Counted from the stretch's first letter, positions 16,855 through 26,677 are shown. The stretch: 64,000 nt of DNA from Corynebacterium marinum DSM 44953 (GCF_000835165.1 NZ_CP007790.1:992001-1056000); one strand, 5' to 3'. Numbers and translations: made by a program. The notes: generated by a model from the letters alone, not told the origin.

Positions 16855-18183
16855 ATGACCGACTTCAACAACCTGCCTGCCCACGTCTGGCCGCGCAACG
16901 CGTGCCGCCAGGAGGACGGCGTGGTCACCATCGCGGGCGTGCCCCTGCCGGAGATCGCCGAGGACTACGGCACCCCCGTCTTCGTCGTCGACGAGGATGA
17001 CTTCCGCTCCCGCTGCCAGGACATGGCCCGCGCCTTCGGCGGCCCGGAGAACGTCCACTACGCCTCCAAGGCGTTCCTGACCCGCACCGTCGCCCGCTGG
17101 GTCGACGAGGAGGGCCTCTCCCTCGACGTCGCCTCCCTCAACGAACTGAAGATCGCCCTGGCCGCCGACTTCCCGGCCGGGCGTATCACCGCACACGGCA
17201 ACAACAAGGGCACCGCCTTCCTGCGGGCCTGCGTCACCGAGGGCGTCGGCCACGTCGTACTCGACTCCGAGCAGGAGCTCGTCGACCTCGACCTCATCGC
17301 CGCCGGCGCCGGCCGGGTGCAGAAGGTGATGATCCGCGTGAAGCCGGGCATCGAGGCCCACACCCACGAGGCCATCGCCACCAGCCACGAGGACCAGAAG
17401 TTCGGCTTCTCGCTGGCCTCCGGATCCGCGTTCCGCGCCGCCGAGGCCGCCATCCGCGCCGAGAACCTCGAGCTCGTGGGCCTGCACTGCCACGTCGGCT
17501 CCCAGGTCTTCGACGCCGAGGGCTTCACCATGGCCGCCGACCGCGTCCTCGGCCTGTACTCCAGGATCCACCGCGAGCTCGGCGTGCAGCTGCCCGAGCT
17601 CGACCTCGGCGGCGGCTACGGCATCGCCTACACCGAGGACGAGCAGCCCCTCAACGTCGACGAGGTCGCCCACGACCTGCTCACCGCCGTGGCCAAGACC
17701 GCCGCTGAGCTGGGTATCGACGCCCCCGTCGTCCTCGTCGAACCCGGCCGCGCCATCGCCGGCCCCGGCACCGTCACCGTCTACGAGGTCGGCACAGTCA
17801 AGGACGTCACCGTCGACGAGGGAGTCACCCGCCGTTACCTCTCCGTCGACGGTGGCATGTCCGACAACATCCGCCCCGCCCTCTACGGCTCGCTTTACGA
17901 CGCCCGCGTGGTCAACCGCTTCACCGAGGCCGTCCCCGTCTCCTCCCGCCTGGTCGGCGCGCACTGCGAGTCCGGCGACATCCTGGTGCGCGGCGCCTCC
18001 TACCCGGCCGACATCGAGACCGGCGACCTGGTGGCCCTGGCCGCCACCGGCGCCTACGCCTACGCCATGTCCAGCCGCTACAACGCCTTCGGCCGCCCCG
18101 CCGTGGTCACCGTCCGCGCCGGCAAGACCAAGCTGATGCTGCGCCGCGAGACCGTCGAGGACATTCTGGCGCTGGAGGCCTAG
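16855..18183 (+). CDS. lysA: Diaminopimelate decarboxylase
   Basis: This 442-residue PLP enzyme (fold type III) decarboxylates meso-diaminopimelate to L-lysine, the last step of lysine synthesis. The start is ATG 16855, four bases after the argS stop, with GGAGAGG upstream inside the argS end. Motifs: YASKAF with the PLP-binding lysine, [21 protein letters not shown] and CESGDI, in the family order. It is co-transcribed with argS. In C. glutamicum this operon responds to lysine and arginine; no such regulatory site could be picked out here. Confidence 0.97.
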   Translation: MTDFNNLPAHVWPRNACRQEDGVVTIAGVPLPEIAEDYGTPVFVVDEDDFRSRCQDMARAFGGPENVHYASKAFLTRTVARWVDEEGLSLDVASLNELKIALAADFPAGRITAHGNNKGTAFLRACVTEGVGHVVLDSEQELVDLDLIAAGAGRVQKVMIRVKPGIEAHTHEAIATSHEDQKFGFSLASGSAFRAAEAAIRAENLELVGLHCHVGSQVFDAEGFTMAADRVLGLYSRIHRELGVQLPELDLGGGYGIAYTEDEQPLNVDEVAHDLLTAVAKTAAELGIDAPVVLVEPGRAIAGPGTVTVYEVGTVKDVTVDEGVTRRYLSVDGGMSDNIRPALYGSLYDARVVNRFTEAVPVSSRLVGAHCESGDILVRGASYPADIETGDLVALAATGAYAYAMSSRYNAFGRPAVVTVRAGKTKLMLRRETVEDILALEA

Positions 18184-18187
18184 CCTG

Positions 18188-18204
18188 CCGCCAAATTCTG
18201 GCGG
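18188..18204 (+). terminator. Hairpin after lysA
   Basis: CCGCCA (18188-18193) and TGGCGG (18199-18204) form a 6-bp stem with a 5-base loop, 4 bases after the lysA stop. No T-tract follows, so this is a probable GC-type terminator. Confidence 0.45.
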
Positions 18205-18210
18205 GGCCGG

Positions 18211-18444
18211 ACGGGTTAGCGGCCACCTGGGCCCTGGTCCAGGGCGACGTGCTGCGGTTGCCCGCCCGTGGAACGGCCGTGGCGGCCACACGGTTGCTCT
18301 TCGCGGCGCTGGTCGGCGTGGGCCACCCGTCTACTGGTGATGGAGCTGTCGGGCACCCCGCACTTCGACGTTCCCGGACTTATGGGGATGAGCACCCGGG
18401 GTCTGCGCCTGGGCGAGAGTCACCGCGTCCGGATCAGCGGCTGA
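18211..18444 (+). pseudogene. Possible frameshifted gene remnant between lysA and a secreted-protein gene
   Basis: Two plus-strand frames give protein-like segments that join only with a frameshift. The first runs ATWALVQGDVLRLPARG then TRLLFAALVGVGH up to about 18330. The second runs LLVMELSGTPHFDVPG then GMSTRGLRLGE and RVRISG, and stops at 18442-18444. No start codon with a ribosome binding site is seen. I do not recognise the family. It could be a decayed small gene or chance coding-like sequence. It overlaps the end of the convergent secreted-protein gene by about 10 bases. Confidence 0.3.
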
Positions 18445-19201
18445 GGACGCCGACCTCCCGGAACAGCTCCAGGACCGTAGTCAGGTGGATCTGGCCCAGG
18501 GGCAGGCCCAGGACGAGCGGGGGAAGCTCGGGGGAGGGCGACGGTTGTGCCGTGGCGTTCGCCCGGTCCACCGTGCCGGAGGCCTGCTCGGCGCACAGGC
18601 GCAGCTCGGCGCCGGCGGCGGCGGTCTCCGCGCTCGCCCCGGGGGTGCGCTCCCACGCCCGCTGCCAGGATTCCTCCGCCGGGACGGACAACTGCTCCCG
18701 GAGGTCGGCGAGCATGGGCGGCGCACCGGTGCGCAGTGAGGTTTCCAGGTCGGCCGCGGCGCGGTCGACGCTCATGGTCAACGGGGCGGTGCCCGCCCGG
18801 CGGAGGTCGTTGCGTTCCACGAGCACGCGCAGAGGGGCGGTGGCCTCATCCCCCCGGTAGCCCACGCGCTGGCCGGCGGCGTTGACCCAGTCGACGGCCT
18901 CCCGCACATGGACGGGCATCTCCGCCGATGCTTCGGAGGTCTTGTCCGCGTGCCAGCTCCGGGCCACAGCCATCTCCTCGGCGGCCGCCGGGATGTCCCG
19001 CAGGATTTCCGCGGACCAGTTGGCGGCGAACACGCCGGACAGCGCGAGGACGTCCTCCTGCTCGGTGGCGGTGCGCAGCACGGTGCACCTGGAACCGGCC
19101 GAGATGACCTCGGAGGCGGAGGCGGAGGGGACGTCGGCAAGCGGGGCGGCGAGCGGCGCGGTGAGGATCAGCGCCGCTGCGAGAGTGGTGCGGGCGGACA
19201 C
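18434..19201 (-). CDS. Secreted protein of unknown function
   Basis: A 255-residue protein with a clear signal peptide (MSARTTLAAALILTAPLAAPLADVPSASAS, cleavage expected near residue 29). The mature part is rich in Ala and Glu and mostly helical. It has single cysteines in SRCTVL and LRLCAEQ that could form one disulfide, and a proline/serine-rich segment near the end. I recognise no family. A secreted-protein gene is also found between lysA and hom in C. glutamicum, so this is likely a conserved corynebacterial envelope protein. It is divergent from hom with a 184-base spacer. Confidence 0.7.
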   Translation of the reverse strand: MSARTTLAAALILTAPLAAPLADVPSASASEVISAGSRCTVLRTATEQEDVLALSGVFAANWSAEILRDIPAAAEEMAVARSWHADKTSEASAEMPVHVREAVDWVNAAGQRVGYRGDEATAPLRVLVERNDLRRAGTAPLTMSVDRAAADLETSLRTGAPPMLADLREQLSVPAEESWQRAWERTPGASAETAAAGAELRLCAEQASGTVDRANATAQPSPSPELPPLVLGLPLGQIHLTTVLELFREVGVLSR

Positions 19202-19385
19202 AGGGCGGCTCTTTCCGGGGCGGGAGAGGAGGTGGTGGCACCAGAATAATTAATCTCCGCAGATATGTCGAGAGGTGTGACCTATTTGAAACGCGACCAC
19301 CCGCGGGCTGAGGGACCACCTCGCCCCCGGTAGGCTGGTCGGAGAAAGTTTCCGCCCCGGACCTGCGACACACCCCAGGAGAACA

Positions 19386-20717
19386 ATGACCGAGAACAAG
19401 CAGCCCACGTACAACCCCGGCAAGGGAGCCGGCGAGCCGGTCGGCGTCGCCATTCTCGGCCACGGCACGGTCGGTTCCGAGGTGCTGCGGCTCATGGAGG
19501 AGAACTCCGACGCCTTCGCGCACCGCATCGGCGGCACGCTGGAGATCAAGGGCGTGGCAGTGTCCGACCTCGGCAAGCCGCGCGAGGGCGTGGACCCGGC
19601 GCTGCTCACCGACGACGCCATGGCCCTGATCAACCGGGACGACGTGGACATCGTGGTCGAGGTCATCGGCGGCATCGATTACCCGCGTGAACTGGTGCTT
19701 GCCGCGCTGCGTGCCGGGAAGTCCGTGGTCACCGCCAACAAGGCGCTCGTCGCGGCGCACGCCGACGAACTCGCCGCCGCCGCGGACGCCGCCAACGTCG
19801 ACCTCTACTTCGAGGCCGCCGTCGCCGCCGCCATCCCGGTGGTCGGCATGCTGCGCCGCTCCCTGGCGGGCGACAACATCCTGCGCATCTCCGGTATCGT
19901 CAACGGCACCACCAACTTCATCCTCGACGCGATGGAGTCCACCGGCGCCACCTACGACGACGCCCTCGCCGAGGCCACCCGCCTCGGTTACGCGGAGGCT
20001 GACCCCACCGCAGACGTGGAGGGCCACGACGCCGCATCCAAGGCCGCGATCCTCGCCTCCCTGGGCTTCCACACCCGCGTCAAGTTCGACGACGTCCACT
20101 GCGAGGGCATCTCCAGCATCACCGCCGAAGACATCCAGGCCGCCCGCGACGCCGGCTACGTGATCAAGCTGCTGGCCATCTGTGAGCGCGTCACCGACGA
20201 GCAGGGCAACGAGTCCGTCGCCGCCAGCGTCCACCCGACCCTCGTCCCGAAGGAGCACCCGCTGGCATCCGTCAACGAGTCCTATAACGCCATCTTCGTC
20301 GAGGCGGAAGCCGCCGGGCGCCTCATGTTCTACGGCAACGGCGCGGGCGGTGCCCCCACCGCCTCCGCTGTGCTGGGCGACCTGGTCGGCGCCGCCCGCA
20401 ACAAGGTCCACGGCGGCCGTGCCCCGGGCGAGAACACCTACGCCAACCTGCCCGTGGCGGACTTCGGCGACGTCACCACCCGCTACCACATCGACATGGA
20501 GGTGGAGGACCGGACGGGCGTGCTCGCCGAACTCGCCGCCATCTTCGCGGCGCGCGGCATCTCGCTCAAGACCATCCGCCAGGAGGAGTCCGGCGACAAC
20601 GCCCGCCTCATCGTGGTCACCCACTCCGCCCGTGAGTCGAACCTCGCGGCCACCGTCGAGGAACTGCAGAAGATCTCCGCCGTCAAGGCCGTCAACAGCG
20701 TCATCCGCCTGATCTAG
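19386..20717 (+). CDS. hom: Homoserine dehydrogenase
   Basis: A 443-residue enzyme reducing aspartate semialdehyde to homoserine with NAD(P)H, a branch point to threonine, methionine and isoleucine. The N-terminal Rossmann part has GHGTVGSEV (residues about 22-30). The central catalytic part carries NGTTNFILD and [13 protein letters not shown], and the C-terminus ([14 protein letters not shown] onward) is an ACT domain, the site of threonine feedback inhibition in C. glutamicum Hom. The sequence is close to C. glutamicum Hom throughout. The start has AGGAG 5 to 9 bases upstream. thrB follows 22 bases after the stop, forming the hom-thrB operon. Confidence 0.97.
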   Translation: MTENKQPTYNPGKGAGEPVGVAILGHGTVGSEVLRLMEENSDAFAHRIGGTLEIKGVAVSDLGKPREGVDPALLTDDAMALINRDDVDIVVEVIGGIDYPRELVLAALRAGKSVVTANKALVAAHADELAAAADAANVDLYFEAAVAAAIPVVGMLRRSLAGDNILRISGIVNGTTNFILDAMESTGATYDDALAEATRLGYAEADPTADVEGHDAASKAAILASLGFHTRVKFDDVHCEGISSITAEDIQAARDAGYVIKLLAICERVTDEQGNESVAASVHPTLVPKEHPLASVNESYNAIFVEAEAAGRLMFYGNGAGGAPTASAVLGDLVGAARNKVHGGRAPGENTYANLPVADFGDVTTRYHIDMEVEDRTGVLAELAAIFAARGISLKTIRQEESGDNARLIVVTHSARESNLAATVEELQKISAVKAVNSVIRLI

Positions 20718-20739
20718 CGCAAAGGACACCGAGTCACTC

Positions 20740-21666
20740 ATGAGCATTGAGCTCGAGGTGGGCACCAAGGCCACCGTCACCGTCCCCGGCTCCTCCGCGA
20801 ACCTGGGGCCAGGTTTCGACACCCTCGGTCTGGCCCTGGGCATCTACGACACCGTCGAGGTGGAGGTCACCGAGTCCGGCCTCGAGGTGGAGGTGTACGG
20901 GGAGGGCGAGGAGGACCTTCCCCGCGACGGCTCCCACCTGGTGGTCAAGGCCATCCGCTCCGGCCTGCACGCGGCCAACGCGGAGGCCCCCGGGCTGCGG
21001 GTCGTCTGCACCAACGCCATCCCGCAGTCCCGCGGCCTGGGTTCCTCGGCGGCCGCCGCGGTGGCCGGCGTCGCGGCGGCGAACGCGTTGGCGGGCAGCC
21101 CGCTGACCTCCGAGCAGATCGTCCAGCTCTCCTCCGCTTTCGAGGGGCACCCGGACAACGCCGCCGCCTCCGTCCTCGGCTCGGCGGTCGTCTCCTGGAC
21201 CACCACTCCCGTCGACGGGTCCCAGCCCGGGTACCGGGCGGTTGCCGTCGATGTCGACCCGCGTATCAGGGCCACCGCCCTCGTGCCGGATTTCCACGCC
21301 TCCACTCAGGCGGTCCGCCGGGTCCTGCCCAGCCACGTCACCCACACGGACGCGCGTTTCAACGTCTCCCGTGTGGCGGTGATGACCGTGGCGCTGCAGA
21401 ACCATCCCGAGCTGCTGTGGGAGGGCACCCGCGACCGGCTCCACCAGCCGTACCGGGCCGACGTCCTGCCGGTGACCGCCGAATGGGTCAACCGCCTGCG
21501 CAACCGGGGCTACGCCGCCTATCTCTCCGGCGCCGGCCCGACCGTCATGGTGCTGTCCGTCGATCCGGTGGAGGGCAAGATCCTCGACCAGGCACGGGAG
21601 GACGGGCTGAAGGTCCACGAGCTCGAGGTCGCGGGCCCGGTGCGGGTGGAGACCTCCCGCGCCTGA
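20740..21666 (+). CDS. thrB: Homoserine kinase
   Basis: A 308-residue GHMP-family kinase that phosphorylates homoserine to O-phosphohomoserine, the substrate of threonine synthase. Visible: the N-terminal [11 protein letters not shown] motif, the ATP-binding [14 protein letters not shown] glycine/serine-rich loop (about 92-105) and LSGAGPTVM near the C-terminus. It is second in the hom-thrB operon. The gene converges on arnR, with a hairpin-rich 66-base spacer between them. Confidence 0.96.
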   Translation: MSIELEVGTKATVTVPGSSANLGPGFDTLGLALGIYDTVEVEVTESGLEVEVYGEGEEDLPRDGSHLVVKAIRSGLHAANAEAPGLRVVCTNAIPQSRGLGSSAAAAVAGVAAANALAGSPLTSEQIVQLSSAFEGHPDNAAASVLGSAVVSWTTTPVDGSQPGYRAVAVDVDPRIRATALVPDFHASTQAVRRVLPSHVTHTDARFNVSRVAVMTVALQNHPELLWEGTRDRLHQPYRADVLPVTAEWVNRLRNRGYAAYLSGAGPTVMVLSVDPVEGKILDQAREDGLKVHELEVAGPVRVETSRA

Positions 21667-21673
21667 GCGGCGC

Positions 21674-21728
21674 GGCGCCCCAGTTCCCGGTGAACTCCCG
21701 GGAATCCGGGTGGGGTGGGTGGGGCGCC
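21674..21728. terminator. Bidirectional terminator between thrB and arnR
   Basis: An inner hairpin TTCCCGG-N7-CCGGGAA (21684-21704) is enclosed by GGCGCCCC (21674-21681) and GGGGCGCC (21721-21728). It lies exactly between the convergent thrB and arnR genes. There is no strong T-tract. Confidence 0.5.
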
Positions 21729-21732
21729 CGGA

Positions 21733-22458
21733 TCAGGAATCGGCGGTGTCCCGGTCCTTGTCCACCCTGATCACGCACGCGCCGTTGTCGGCGTAGGGCA
21801 GGAGAGTCAGCTCCGCCGGCCCTGGTCCGCCGCCCGGGCGTGAGCCGGTGGCCTCCCGGAGGAAACCCTCGTGGATCGCGCAGATGAAGGGGCTGGGCCG
21901 CTGGTCCCCGGTGACGAAGGGACAGGCGTGCAGCGAGAGCTGGGCGGCCTCGTTCTCGGGGGCGGAGACGACGGGATCGAAGCCCAGGTCCCGGAGCTTG
22001 ACGTAGAGGAGGTCCACCACGTCGGGGACGCTTTCCGGGGCCCGGCCGGACACCTCCATCTTCCGGGCCCAGGTGCGGCCGATCTCCCTCGCCTTGCCCA
22101 GGGTCTCGGGGGTGAGCTGTCCGGTGTCGGCGACGACACCGGCCAGAACCTCGACCAGGGTCACATACTCCTGGGCGACGGCACGGTTGTCGGGCACCCG
22201 GACCCGGAAGACGAGGGAGGGGCGCCCCCGTCCCTCGGCCGGGGTGGTGGAGACGCGCACGGCGCCGCGCTCGATCAGTTCGTCCAGGTGTCCCCGGGCG
22301 GTGTTGACGTGCATCCCGAGTTTTTCGGCGATCTCGACGGAGCGGGCCCCCTGCGGGAAAGCCTGGAGGGCGTCCAGGACCTCCCGCTGTTTGAGACTCA
22401 GGGGGAGTGCCTCAGGGAAGAGGTCGAGGGCCGGGCGCGGTGCGGGAGCGTCCGTCAT
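21733..22458 (-). CDS. arnR: NO-responsive transcriptional regulator of nitrate respiration (ArnR)
   Basis: A 241-residue protein, which I start at ATG 22458 with AGAAGAAG upstream. The N-terminal winged helix-turn-helix (LKQREVLDALQ, SVEIAEKLGMHVNTARGHLD) is followed by an effector domain with three cysteines late in the chain (HACPF, ICAIH, GACVI), as expected for an Fe-S cluster regulator of the ArnR/SufR type. In C. glutamicum ArnR represses narKGHJI and hmp and releases them in response to NO. The place between thrB and narI matches. Here modA and modBC sit between narI and arnR, and the arnR start lies inside the end of modBC (47-base overlap), so it is probably translated from the same mRNA. 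Confidence 0.87.
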   Translation of the reverse strand: MTDAPAPRPALDLFPEALPLSLKQREVLDALQAFPQGARSVEIAEKLGMHVNTARGHLDELIERGAVRVSTTPAEGRGRPSLVFRVRVPDNRAVAQEYVTLVEVLAGVVADTGQLTPETLGKAREIGRTWARKMEVSGRAPESVPDVVDLLYVKLRDLGFDPVVSAPENEAAQLSLHACPFVTGDQRPSPFICAIHEGFLREATGSRPGGGPGPAELTLLPYADNGACVIRVDKDRDTADS

Positions 22459-24376
22459 GGTGATCTTCTTCTTTCTGTCTCCGGTGTACCGGGTGGACAC
22501 GAATCGCCAGGGCTTTGGTCACGCAGTCGACTGCCATTCCCGGTACCAGACCGAGATCGAGCACGGATCTGCGGGTGACCGGGACGGTGAGCCGGGTGTC
22601 GCCGATCGTCACTGTGACGATAGTGCCCGAGTGGGTCACTGATGCTACCACTGATTCTACGACCCCACGCCAGACGTTGCGCGCGGACTCCCTGGGTTCC
22701 TGTTCTCCGCCGGGCAGGCGGAGGGTGGTGGCCTCGGGAGGGAACACCGCCACCGCTGTGTCCCCCGGCAGGAGGGGGTCCTCCTCCGAAGCGGCGGGAA
22801 TTCCCGTCACCGCCAGATCCTGCCCCTGGATACTGACCGTGTCAACTTCTCTGGTACTCACTGTGCCGGCGATCCGGGCCAGTCCGGCCAGCTCCGCGAC
22901 ATAGTCGTCCGGGGGGAGGTTGAGCAGCGTCGCGGTCGGGCCCGCGGCGCTGACCGCGCCGTGGTGGAGGACGACCAGGTGCTCGGAGAGCGTCGCGACG
23001 TCGACGGCGTCGTGGGTAACCAGCAGGGTGGTGCGGTCCTGGGCCGCGGCGCGCAGGACCCGCCGCCAGCGGGTGGCGGAGGCGGCATCGACGGCCGCCA
23101 GCGGCTCGTCGAGGATGAGGACCGCCGGCCGGGTGCCCAACGCGCGGACCAGGGCGACCTGCGCCGCCTGGCCGCCGGAGAGCGCGGGGACAGGGACGTC
23201 GGCGAGGGCGGCGAGGCCGGCGGCGTCGAGAAGCTCCGCGGTCAACGACCGGTCACGGGTGGCCATGGTGACGGCCCCGGCGACGGTGGCGGTGCGGGGC
23301 AGCCCCGGACGCTGGGTGAGCAGGACCACGCCGCGTTCGGACGCCGGGACGAAGCGGCTGCCGTCGACGGAGCGACCGCCGATGGCGACCTCCGCGCCCT
23401 GCAGCCGCCCGGCCACCAGCCCCATGAGCGTCGTCTTGCCGGAACCGTTGGGGCCCACCACAGCGGTGATGCGTCCGGCGGGGAAGACGGTGCCGTCGAT
23501 GGTCACGGGCAGCCCGCCGGCGGGCGGGGAGGTCAGGGAGCGCAGCTTCTCCGTGTCCAACGCACCGATGGCACGGGCGCGGGGCCGGGGGGTGCGGCGA
23601 AGAGCGGAGGGTAGGGCGGCCAGGGCCAGCACCACGACGGCGCAGCAGATGAGGATCACGCCGAGGGCGTTGGCGCTACCCGGGTCGGTCTCGCGTTCCA
23701 GGTAGATGCCCAGCGGCATGGTGCGGGTGACTCCGGGCATGGATCCCGCAAAAGTCAGGGTGGTGCCGAACTCGCCGAGGGAACGGGCGAACGCGAGCCC
23801 GGCGCCCGTGGCCACGGCCGGCCCGACGGCGGGGAGGAGGACTTTGCGCAACACTTCCCCGGGACGCATCCCGAGGCCGGCGGCGCTGGCGGGTATCTCC
23901 GGGTCGACCTGACGCAGCGCCGCGTCGACGGCGACCACCACGAAGGGGAGAGCGATGAAGACGTGGGCGAGCACGACGCCGGGGAAGGCGAAGGCGAACT
24001 GGAGGCCGAGGACGTCCAGGAGCGGGGCGGTCACACCCCGTCTGCCGACGGCGGCCGTCAGCGCCAGACCGGCGACCACCGGCGGCATGGCCAGGGGGAG
24101 CATGACCAGCAGCCGGACCAGGCGGCCGCCGCGCGGCCACGAGCGGATGGCCAGCGCGAGCGGCACACCGAGCAGGGTGGTCAGCAGCGTCGCCCACGCG
24201 GCGGCGAGGAAGGTGACGCGCAACAGCTCGGCGGTGGCAGAGTCGCGCAGCACCTCGCCGAAACGTTCCCAGGGGACCCGGATCCCCAGCGCCAGGAGCG
24301 GACCGACAATGACCACGAGGGCGACTGCGCCGAGCACGGCCACCACCAGGGGGGTGCGGGCGGGCGCGGTTCTCAC
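22412..24376 (-). CDS. Fused molybdate ABC transporter permease and ATPase (ModB-ModC)
   Basis: A 654-residue fusion. Residues 1 to about 260 are a ModB-type permease with several membrane helices and the EAA-type cytoplasmic loop (SAAGLGMRPGEVLRKVLLPA, about 164-183). From about 290 follows a ModC-type ATPase with Walker A GPNGSGKT (308-315), LSGGQ and LILDEP. The end (about 540-640) is a TOBE-like regulatory domain that may bind molybdate. Start GTG 24376 overlaps the modA stop (GTGA), so translation is coupled. Permease and ATPase are usually separate genes. It imports molybdate for the NarG cofactor; tungstate is a possible alternative. It may be called modBC. Confidence 0.85.
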   Translation of the reverse strand: MRTAPARTPLVVAVLGAVALVVIVGPLLALGIRVPWERFGEVLRDSATAELLRVTFLAAAWATLLTTLLGVPLALAIRSWPRGGRLVRLLVMLPLAMPPVVAGLALTAAVGRRGVTAPLLDVLGLQFAFAFPGVVLAHVFIALPFVVVAVDAALRQVDPEIPASAAGLGMRPGEVLRKVLLPAVGPAVATGAGLAFARSLGEFGTTLTFAGSMPGVTRTMPLGIYLERETDPGSANALGVILICCAVVVLALAALPSALRRTPRPRARAIGALDTEKLRSLTSPPAGGLPVTIDGTVFPAGRITAVVGPNGSGKTTLMGLVAGRLQGAEVAIGGRSVDGSRFVPASERGVVLLTQRPGLPRTATVAGAVTMATRDRSLTAELLDAAGLAALADVPVPALSGGQAAQVALVRALGTRPAVLILDEPLAAVDAASATRWRRVLRAAAQDRTTLLVTHDAVDVATLSEHLVVLHHGAVSAAGPTATLLNLPPDDYVAELAGLARIAGTVSTREVDTVSIQGQDLAVTGIPAASEEDPLLPGDTAVAVFPPEATTLRLPGGEQEPRESARNVWRGVVESVVASVTHSGTIVTVTIGDTRLTVPVTRRSVLDLGLVPGMAVDCVTKALAIRVHPVHRRQKEEDHHDGRSRTAPGPRPLP

Positions 24377-25116
24377 GGCTGCCCGGCCGGAGACCACCCG
24401 AACCGGGCCCAGATCTCCCCGGTCTCCTCGGCGGCGAGGGCGTTGACGAAACCGCGGGCGGCCTGCTTGTCGACGGCCGTCGCGGTCACCGCCGCCACCA
24501 CCTCGTTCGGGTGCGCGGCGCTGCCGGGGATCTCGATGACATCGACCCCGTCGCCCGCGGAGAGGGCGTCGGTGCGGTAGACCCAGCCGGCGTCCGCCTC
24601 GCCGGAGACGACTTTGCCCAGGACGTCGGCGACCTGGTGCTCGAGGGAGGCGGGCTCGACCACGAGACCGGTGTCCGCCATGATGGCCTCCGCCGCCGCT
24701 CCGCAGGGGACCTGCGGGTCGCACAGGACGAAGGTGCTGCCCGCCAGATCAGTCACGGAGGTGATATCGGCCGGGTTACCCGCGGGGACCACCATGACCA
24801 GCGCATTGAGTGCCACGGACCGGGGGTCCTCGACGAGCCCCCGTCGCGCCGCTTCGTCCATGTTCTCCCGGTCGGCGGTGATGAGGACATCGCCGGGGGA
24901 ACCGTCGGCCAGTTGCTGCACGAGGGTGGAGGATCCGGCGTAGACGGTGTTGAGCTCCGAGCTGCTCAGCTCGCGGAAGTCCGCGTCGAGCACGCGGGTG
25001 GAGGATGCGGAGAGCAGGGTCAGCGAGTCCGCGCCGGGCCCCGGGGCGCAGCCGGCGGGCAGCAGGCCCGCCCCGGCCAGGAAGACGGCGGCGGCGGTGG
25101 CGCGGGTCGGGCGCAT
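24373..25116 (-). CDS. modA: Molybdate-binding lipoprotein (ModA)
   Basis: A 247-residue periplasmic-type binding protein. It has a signal peptide ending in a lipobox (LLPAGC, Cys23), then the ModA fold with LLSASSTRVLDADF near the start, YAGSSTLVQQLADGSPGDVL, and the conserved later segment with QVADVLGKVVSGEADAGWVY. It captures molybdate outside the membrane and hands it to the fused ModBC, whose GTG start overlaps its stop by three bases. A hairpin lies between narI and modA, so modA may have its own promoter as well as read-through from narKGHJI. A tungstate role cannot be excluded. Confidence 0.86.
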   Translation of the reverse strand: MRPTRATAAAVFLAGAGLLPAGCAPGPGADSLTLLSASSTRVLDADFRELSSSELNTVYAGSSTLVQQLADGSPGDVLITADRENMDEAARRGLVEDPRSVALNALVMVVPAGNPADITSVTDLAGSTFVLCDPQVPCGAAAEAIMADTGLVVEPASLEHQVADVLGKVVSGEADAGWVYRTDALSAGDGVDVIEIPGSAAHPNEVVAAVTATAVDKQAARGFVNALAAEETGEIWARFGWSPAGQP

Positions 25117-25145
25117 GGTGGGAGACCTCCCGGGTCAAGGACAAA

Positions 25146-25176
25146 GGCCGGTACGTCAGACGTTAACGCACCGGCC
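25146..25176 (-). terminator. Hairpin between narI and modA
   Basis: GGCCGGT (25170-25176 on the minus strand) pairs with ACCGGCC (25146-25152) around a 17-base loop, followed on the minus strand by TTTGTCC. It probably ends or attenuates the narKGHJI message before modA. Confidence 0.5.
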
Positions 25177-25191
25177 CCGGTTGAGCGTGCG

Positions 25192-25977
25192 TCAGGCTCC
25201 GCGGGACGGGGTCTGGTTGCGCTCGTCGAGCTGTTCGGTGTGGGAGCGGATCGGCTCCCACGCGACGTGCTCCTTGACCGGCCCGGTGCGGGTGTCGCGG
25301 GAACGGTAGACCACGTACGGGCGGGTGGTGTAGCCGAGCGGCGCGGAGAAGGCGTGCACCAGACGGGTGAACGGCCAGAGCGCGATGAGCGTGAACCCGG
25401 CGATGACATGCACCTTGAACTCCCAGGGGACGTCCGCCATCAGCTCGGGCCGGGCCTGGAAGATGAACAGCTGGCGCAGCCACGGCGAGATGGTCTCGCG
25501 GTAGTCGTAGCCGTGCGGGCCGCCCAGCAGCTGCAGGGACACGGTGGCGAAGAAGCCCGAGAGCAGCGCCCCGCCGAGCAGGACGTACATGACCTTGTCC
25601 GACCTGGAGGTGGCCAGGAAGACCGAGCGGTTGACCACGCGGCGGTAGATCAGGCCGGCCAGTCCGAGGATCGCGGCGATGCCGGCGATCGTGCCGGGGT
25701 AGGTGGCGATCACGTGGTACATCTCGTCGCTGATGCCCACCGTCTCCGTCCAGGACTTGGGGATGGCCAGGCCCATGACGTGGCCGATGAACACGAAGAG
25801 GATCCCCCAGTGGAACAGCGGGGAGGACAGCCGGAGGAGCTTTGACTCGTAGATCTGGGAGGAATGGCTCGTCCACCCGAACTGGTCGGTGCGCCAGCGC
25901 CAGATGATGCCGATGACGAAAGCGGCGGCTGCCAGCCACGGGAAAGCCACCCACAGGAATTCATTGAAGTTGTCCAT
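25192..25977 (-). CDS. narI: Respiratory nitrate reductase gamma subunit (cytochrome b)
   Basis: A 261-residue integral membrane cytochrome b with about five hydrophobic segments, starting LWVAFPWLAAAAFVIGIIWRW. Histidines in the membrane helices (SPLFHWGILFVFIGHVMG, KVHVIAGFTLIALWPFTRLVH) fit the ligands of the two b hemes. It takes electrons from menaquinol and passes them to NarH and NarG on the cytoplasmic face. It is the last gene of narKGHJI, 8 bases after narJ. Confidence 0.95.
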   Translation of the reverse strand: MDNFNEFLWVAFPWLAAAAFVIGIIWRWRTDQFGWTSHSSQIYESKLLRLSSPLFHWGILFVFIGHVMGLAIPKSWTETVGISDEMYHVIATYPGTIAGIAAILGLAGLIYRRVVNRSVFLATSRSDKVMYVLLGGALLSGFFATVSLQLLGGPHGYDYRETISPWLRQLFIFQARPELMADVPWEFKVHVIAGFTLIALWPFTRLVHAFSAPLGYTTRPYVVYRSRDTRTGPVKEHVAWEPIRSHTEQLDERNQTPSRGA

Positions 25978-25985
25978 GGTGTGTC

Positions 25986-26675
25986 CTAAGTGATGTCCGG
26001 TTGAGCGGTGGGGAAGGGCAGGGGGGTACCGATGCCGACGAGTTCCGCCGGCGGGCCCGAACGGATGAGGTCGAGGTAGTTGTGGGTGGTCTCGGCGTCG
26101 ATCTCAGGCAGCGCCATCGCGACCGCGACGACGAGGTGCGCGAACGGCGAGCCGATGCCGCTCAGGGCGGCGCGGAGCACCTCGAGCCCGTCGCGGTGCG
26201 CGGCGAGCAACTCGACGGTCTGCGCATGCTGATTACCCTCGGACAGCGCCACCGCCTCGAGGACGACGCAGAGGTGGTCGGGCAGTTCTTCGCGGCGTTC
26301 CTCGAATCCCAGCTGGGCCAGCGCCTGACGGAAGGCCAGGATGGCGGTGCCGCGTTGCCGGGTGTCGCCCACCGAGTAGTAGGAGAGGAACAAAGAGCAG
26401 CGGCGCCGCTGGTCGAAGGTGTCCACGTAGTGTTCCTCCATCCCGCGCAGGCCCAGGCCGCGGGCGGCGTCGGTGAACGCCGCGAACTCCGCCGCGATGG
26501 CCGGCGGCAGCTGATCGAGGTGCGTGTCGACGGCCGCGAGCTTCTCCGCGAGGTCCCCGCCAGGGTAGTCCAGCAGCAGGGAGGCCGCCATGGCGGTGAT
26601 GCGCCGCTGGTCGTCGGTCACGGTCACCGGCCGGGTGATGTCGTCGGGGATGAGGCCGACGTGGGTGCGGGCCAT
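25986..26675 (-). CDS. narJ: Nitrate reductase assembly chaperone
   Basis: A 229-residue cytoplasmic chaperone (NarJ/TorD family), started at ATG 26675 (MARTHVGLIPDDI), two bases after the narH stop. It is mostly helical, with the conserved LLDYPGGDL near residue 35, GMEEHYVDTFDQRRRCSLFLSYY in the middle, and PDHLCVVLE. It binds the NarG apoprotein and helps insert the molybdenum cofactor before membrane attachment. It is not part of the mature enzyme. Confidence 0.95.
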   Translation of the reverse strand: MARTHVGLIPDDITRPVTVTDDQRRITAMAASLLLDYPGGDLAEKLAAVDTHLDQLPPAIAAEFAAFTDAARGLGLRGMEEHYVDTFDQRRRCSLFLSYYSVGDTRQRGTAILAFRQALAQLGFEERREELPDHLCVVLEAVALSEGNQHAQTVELLAAHRDGLEVLRAALSGIGSPFAHLVVAVAMALPEIDAETTHNYLDLIRSGPPAELVGIGTPLPFPTAQPDIT

Positions 26676-26677
26676 GT

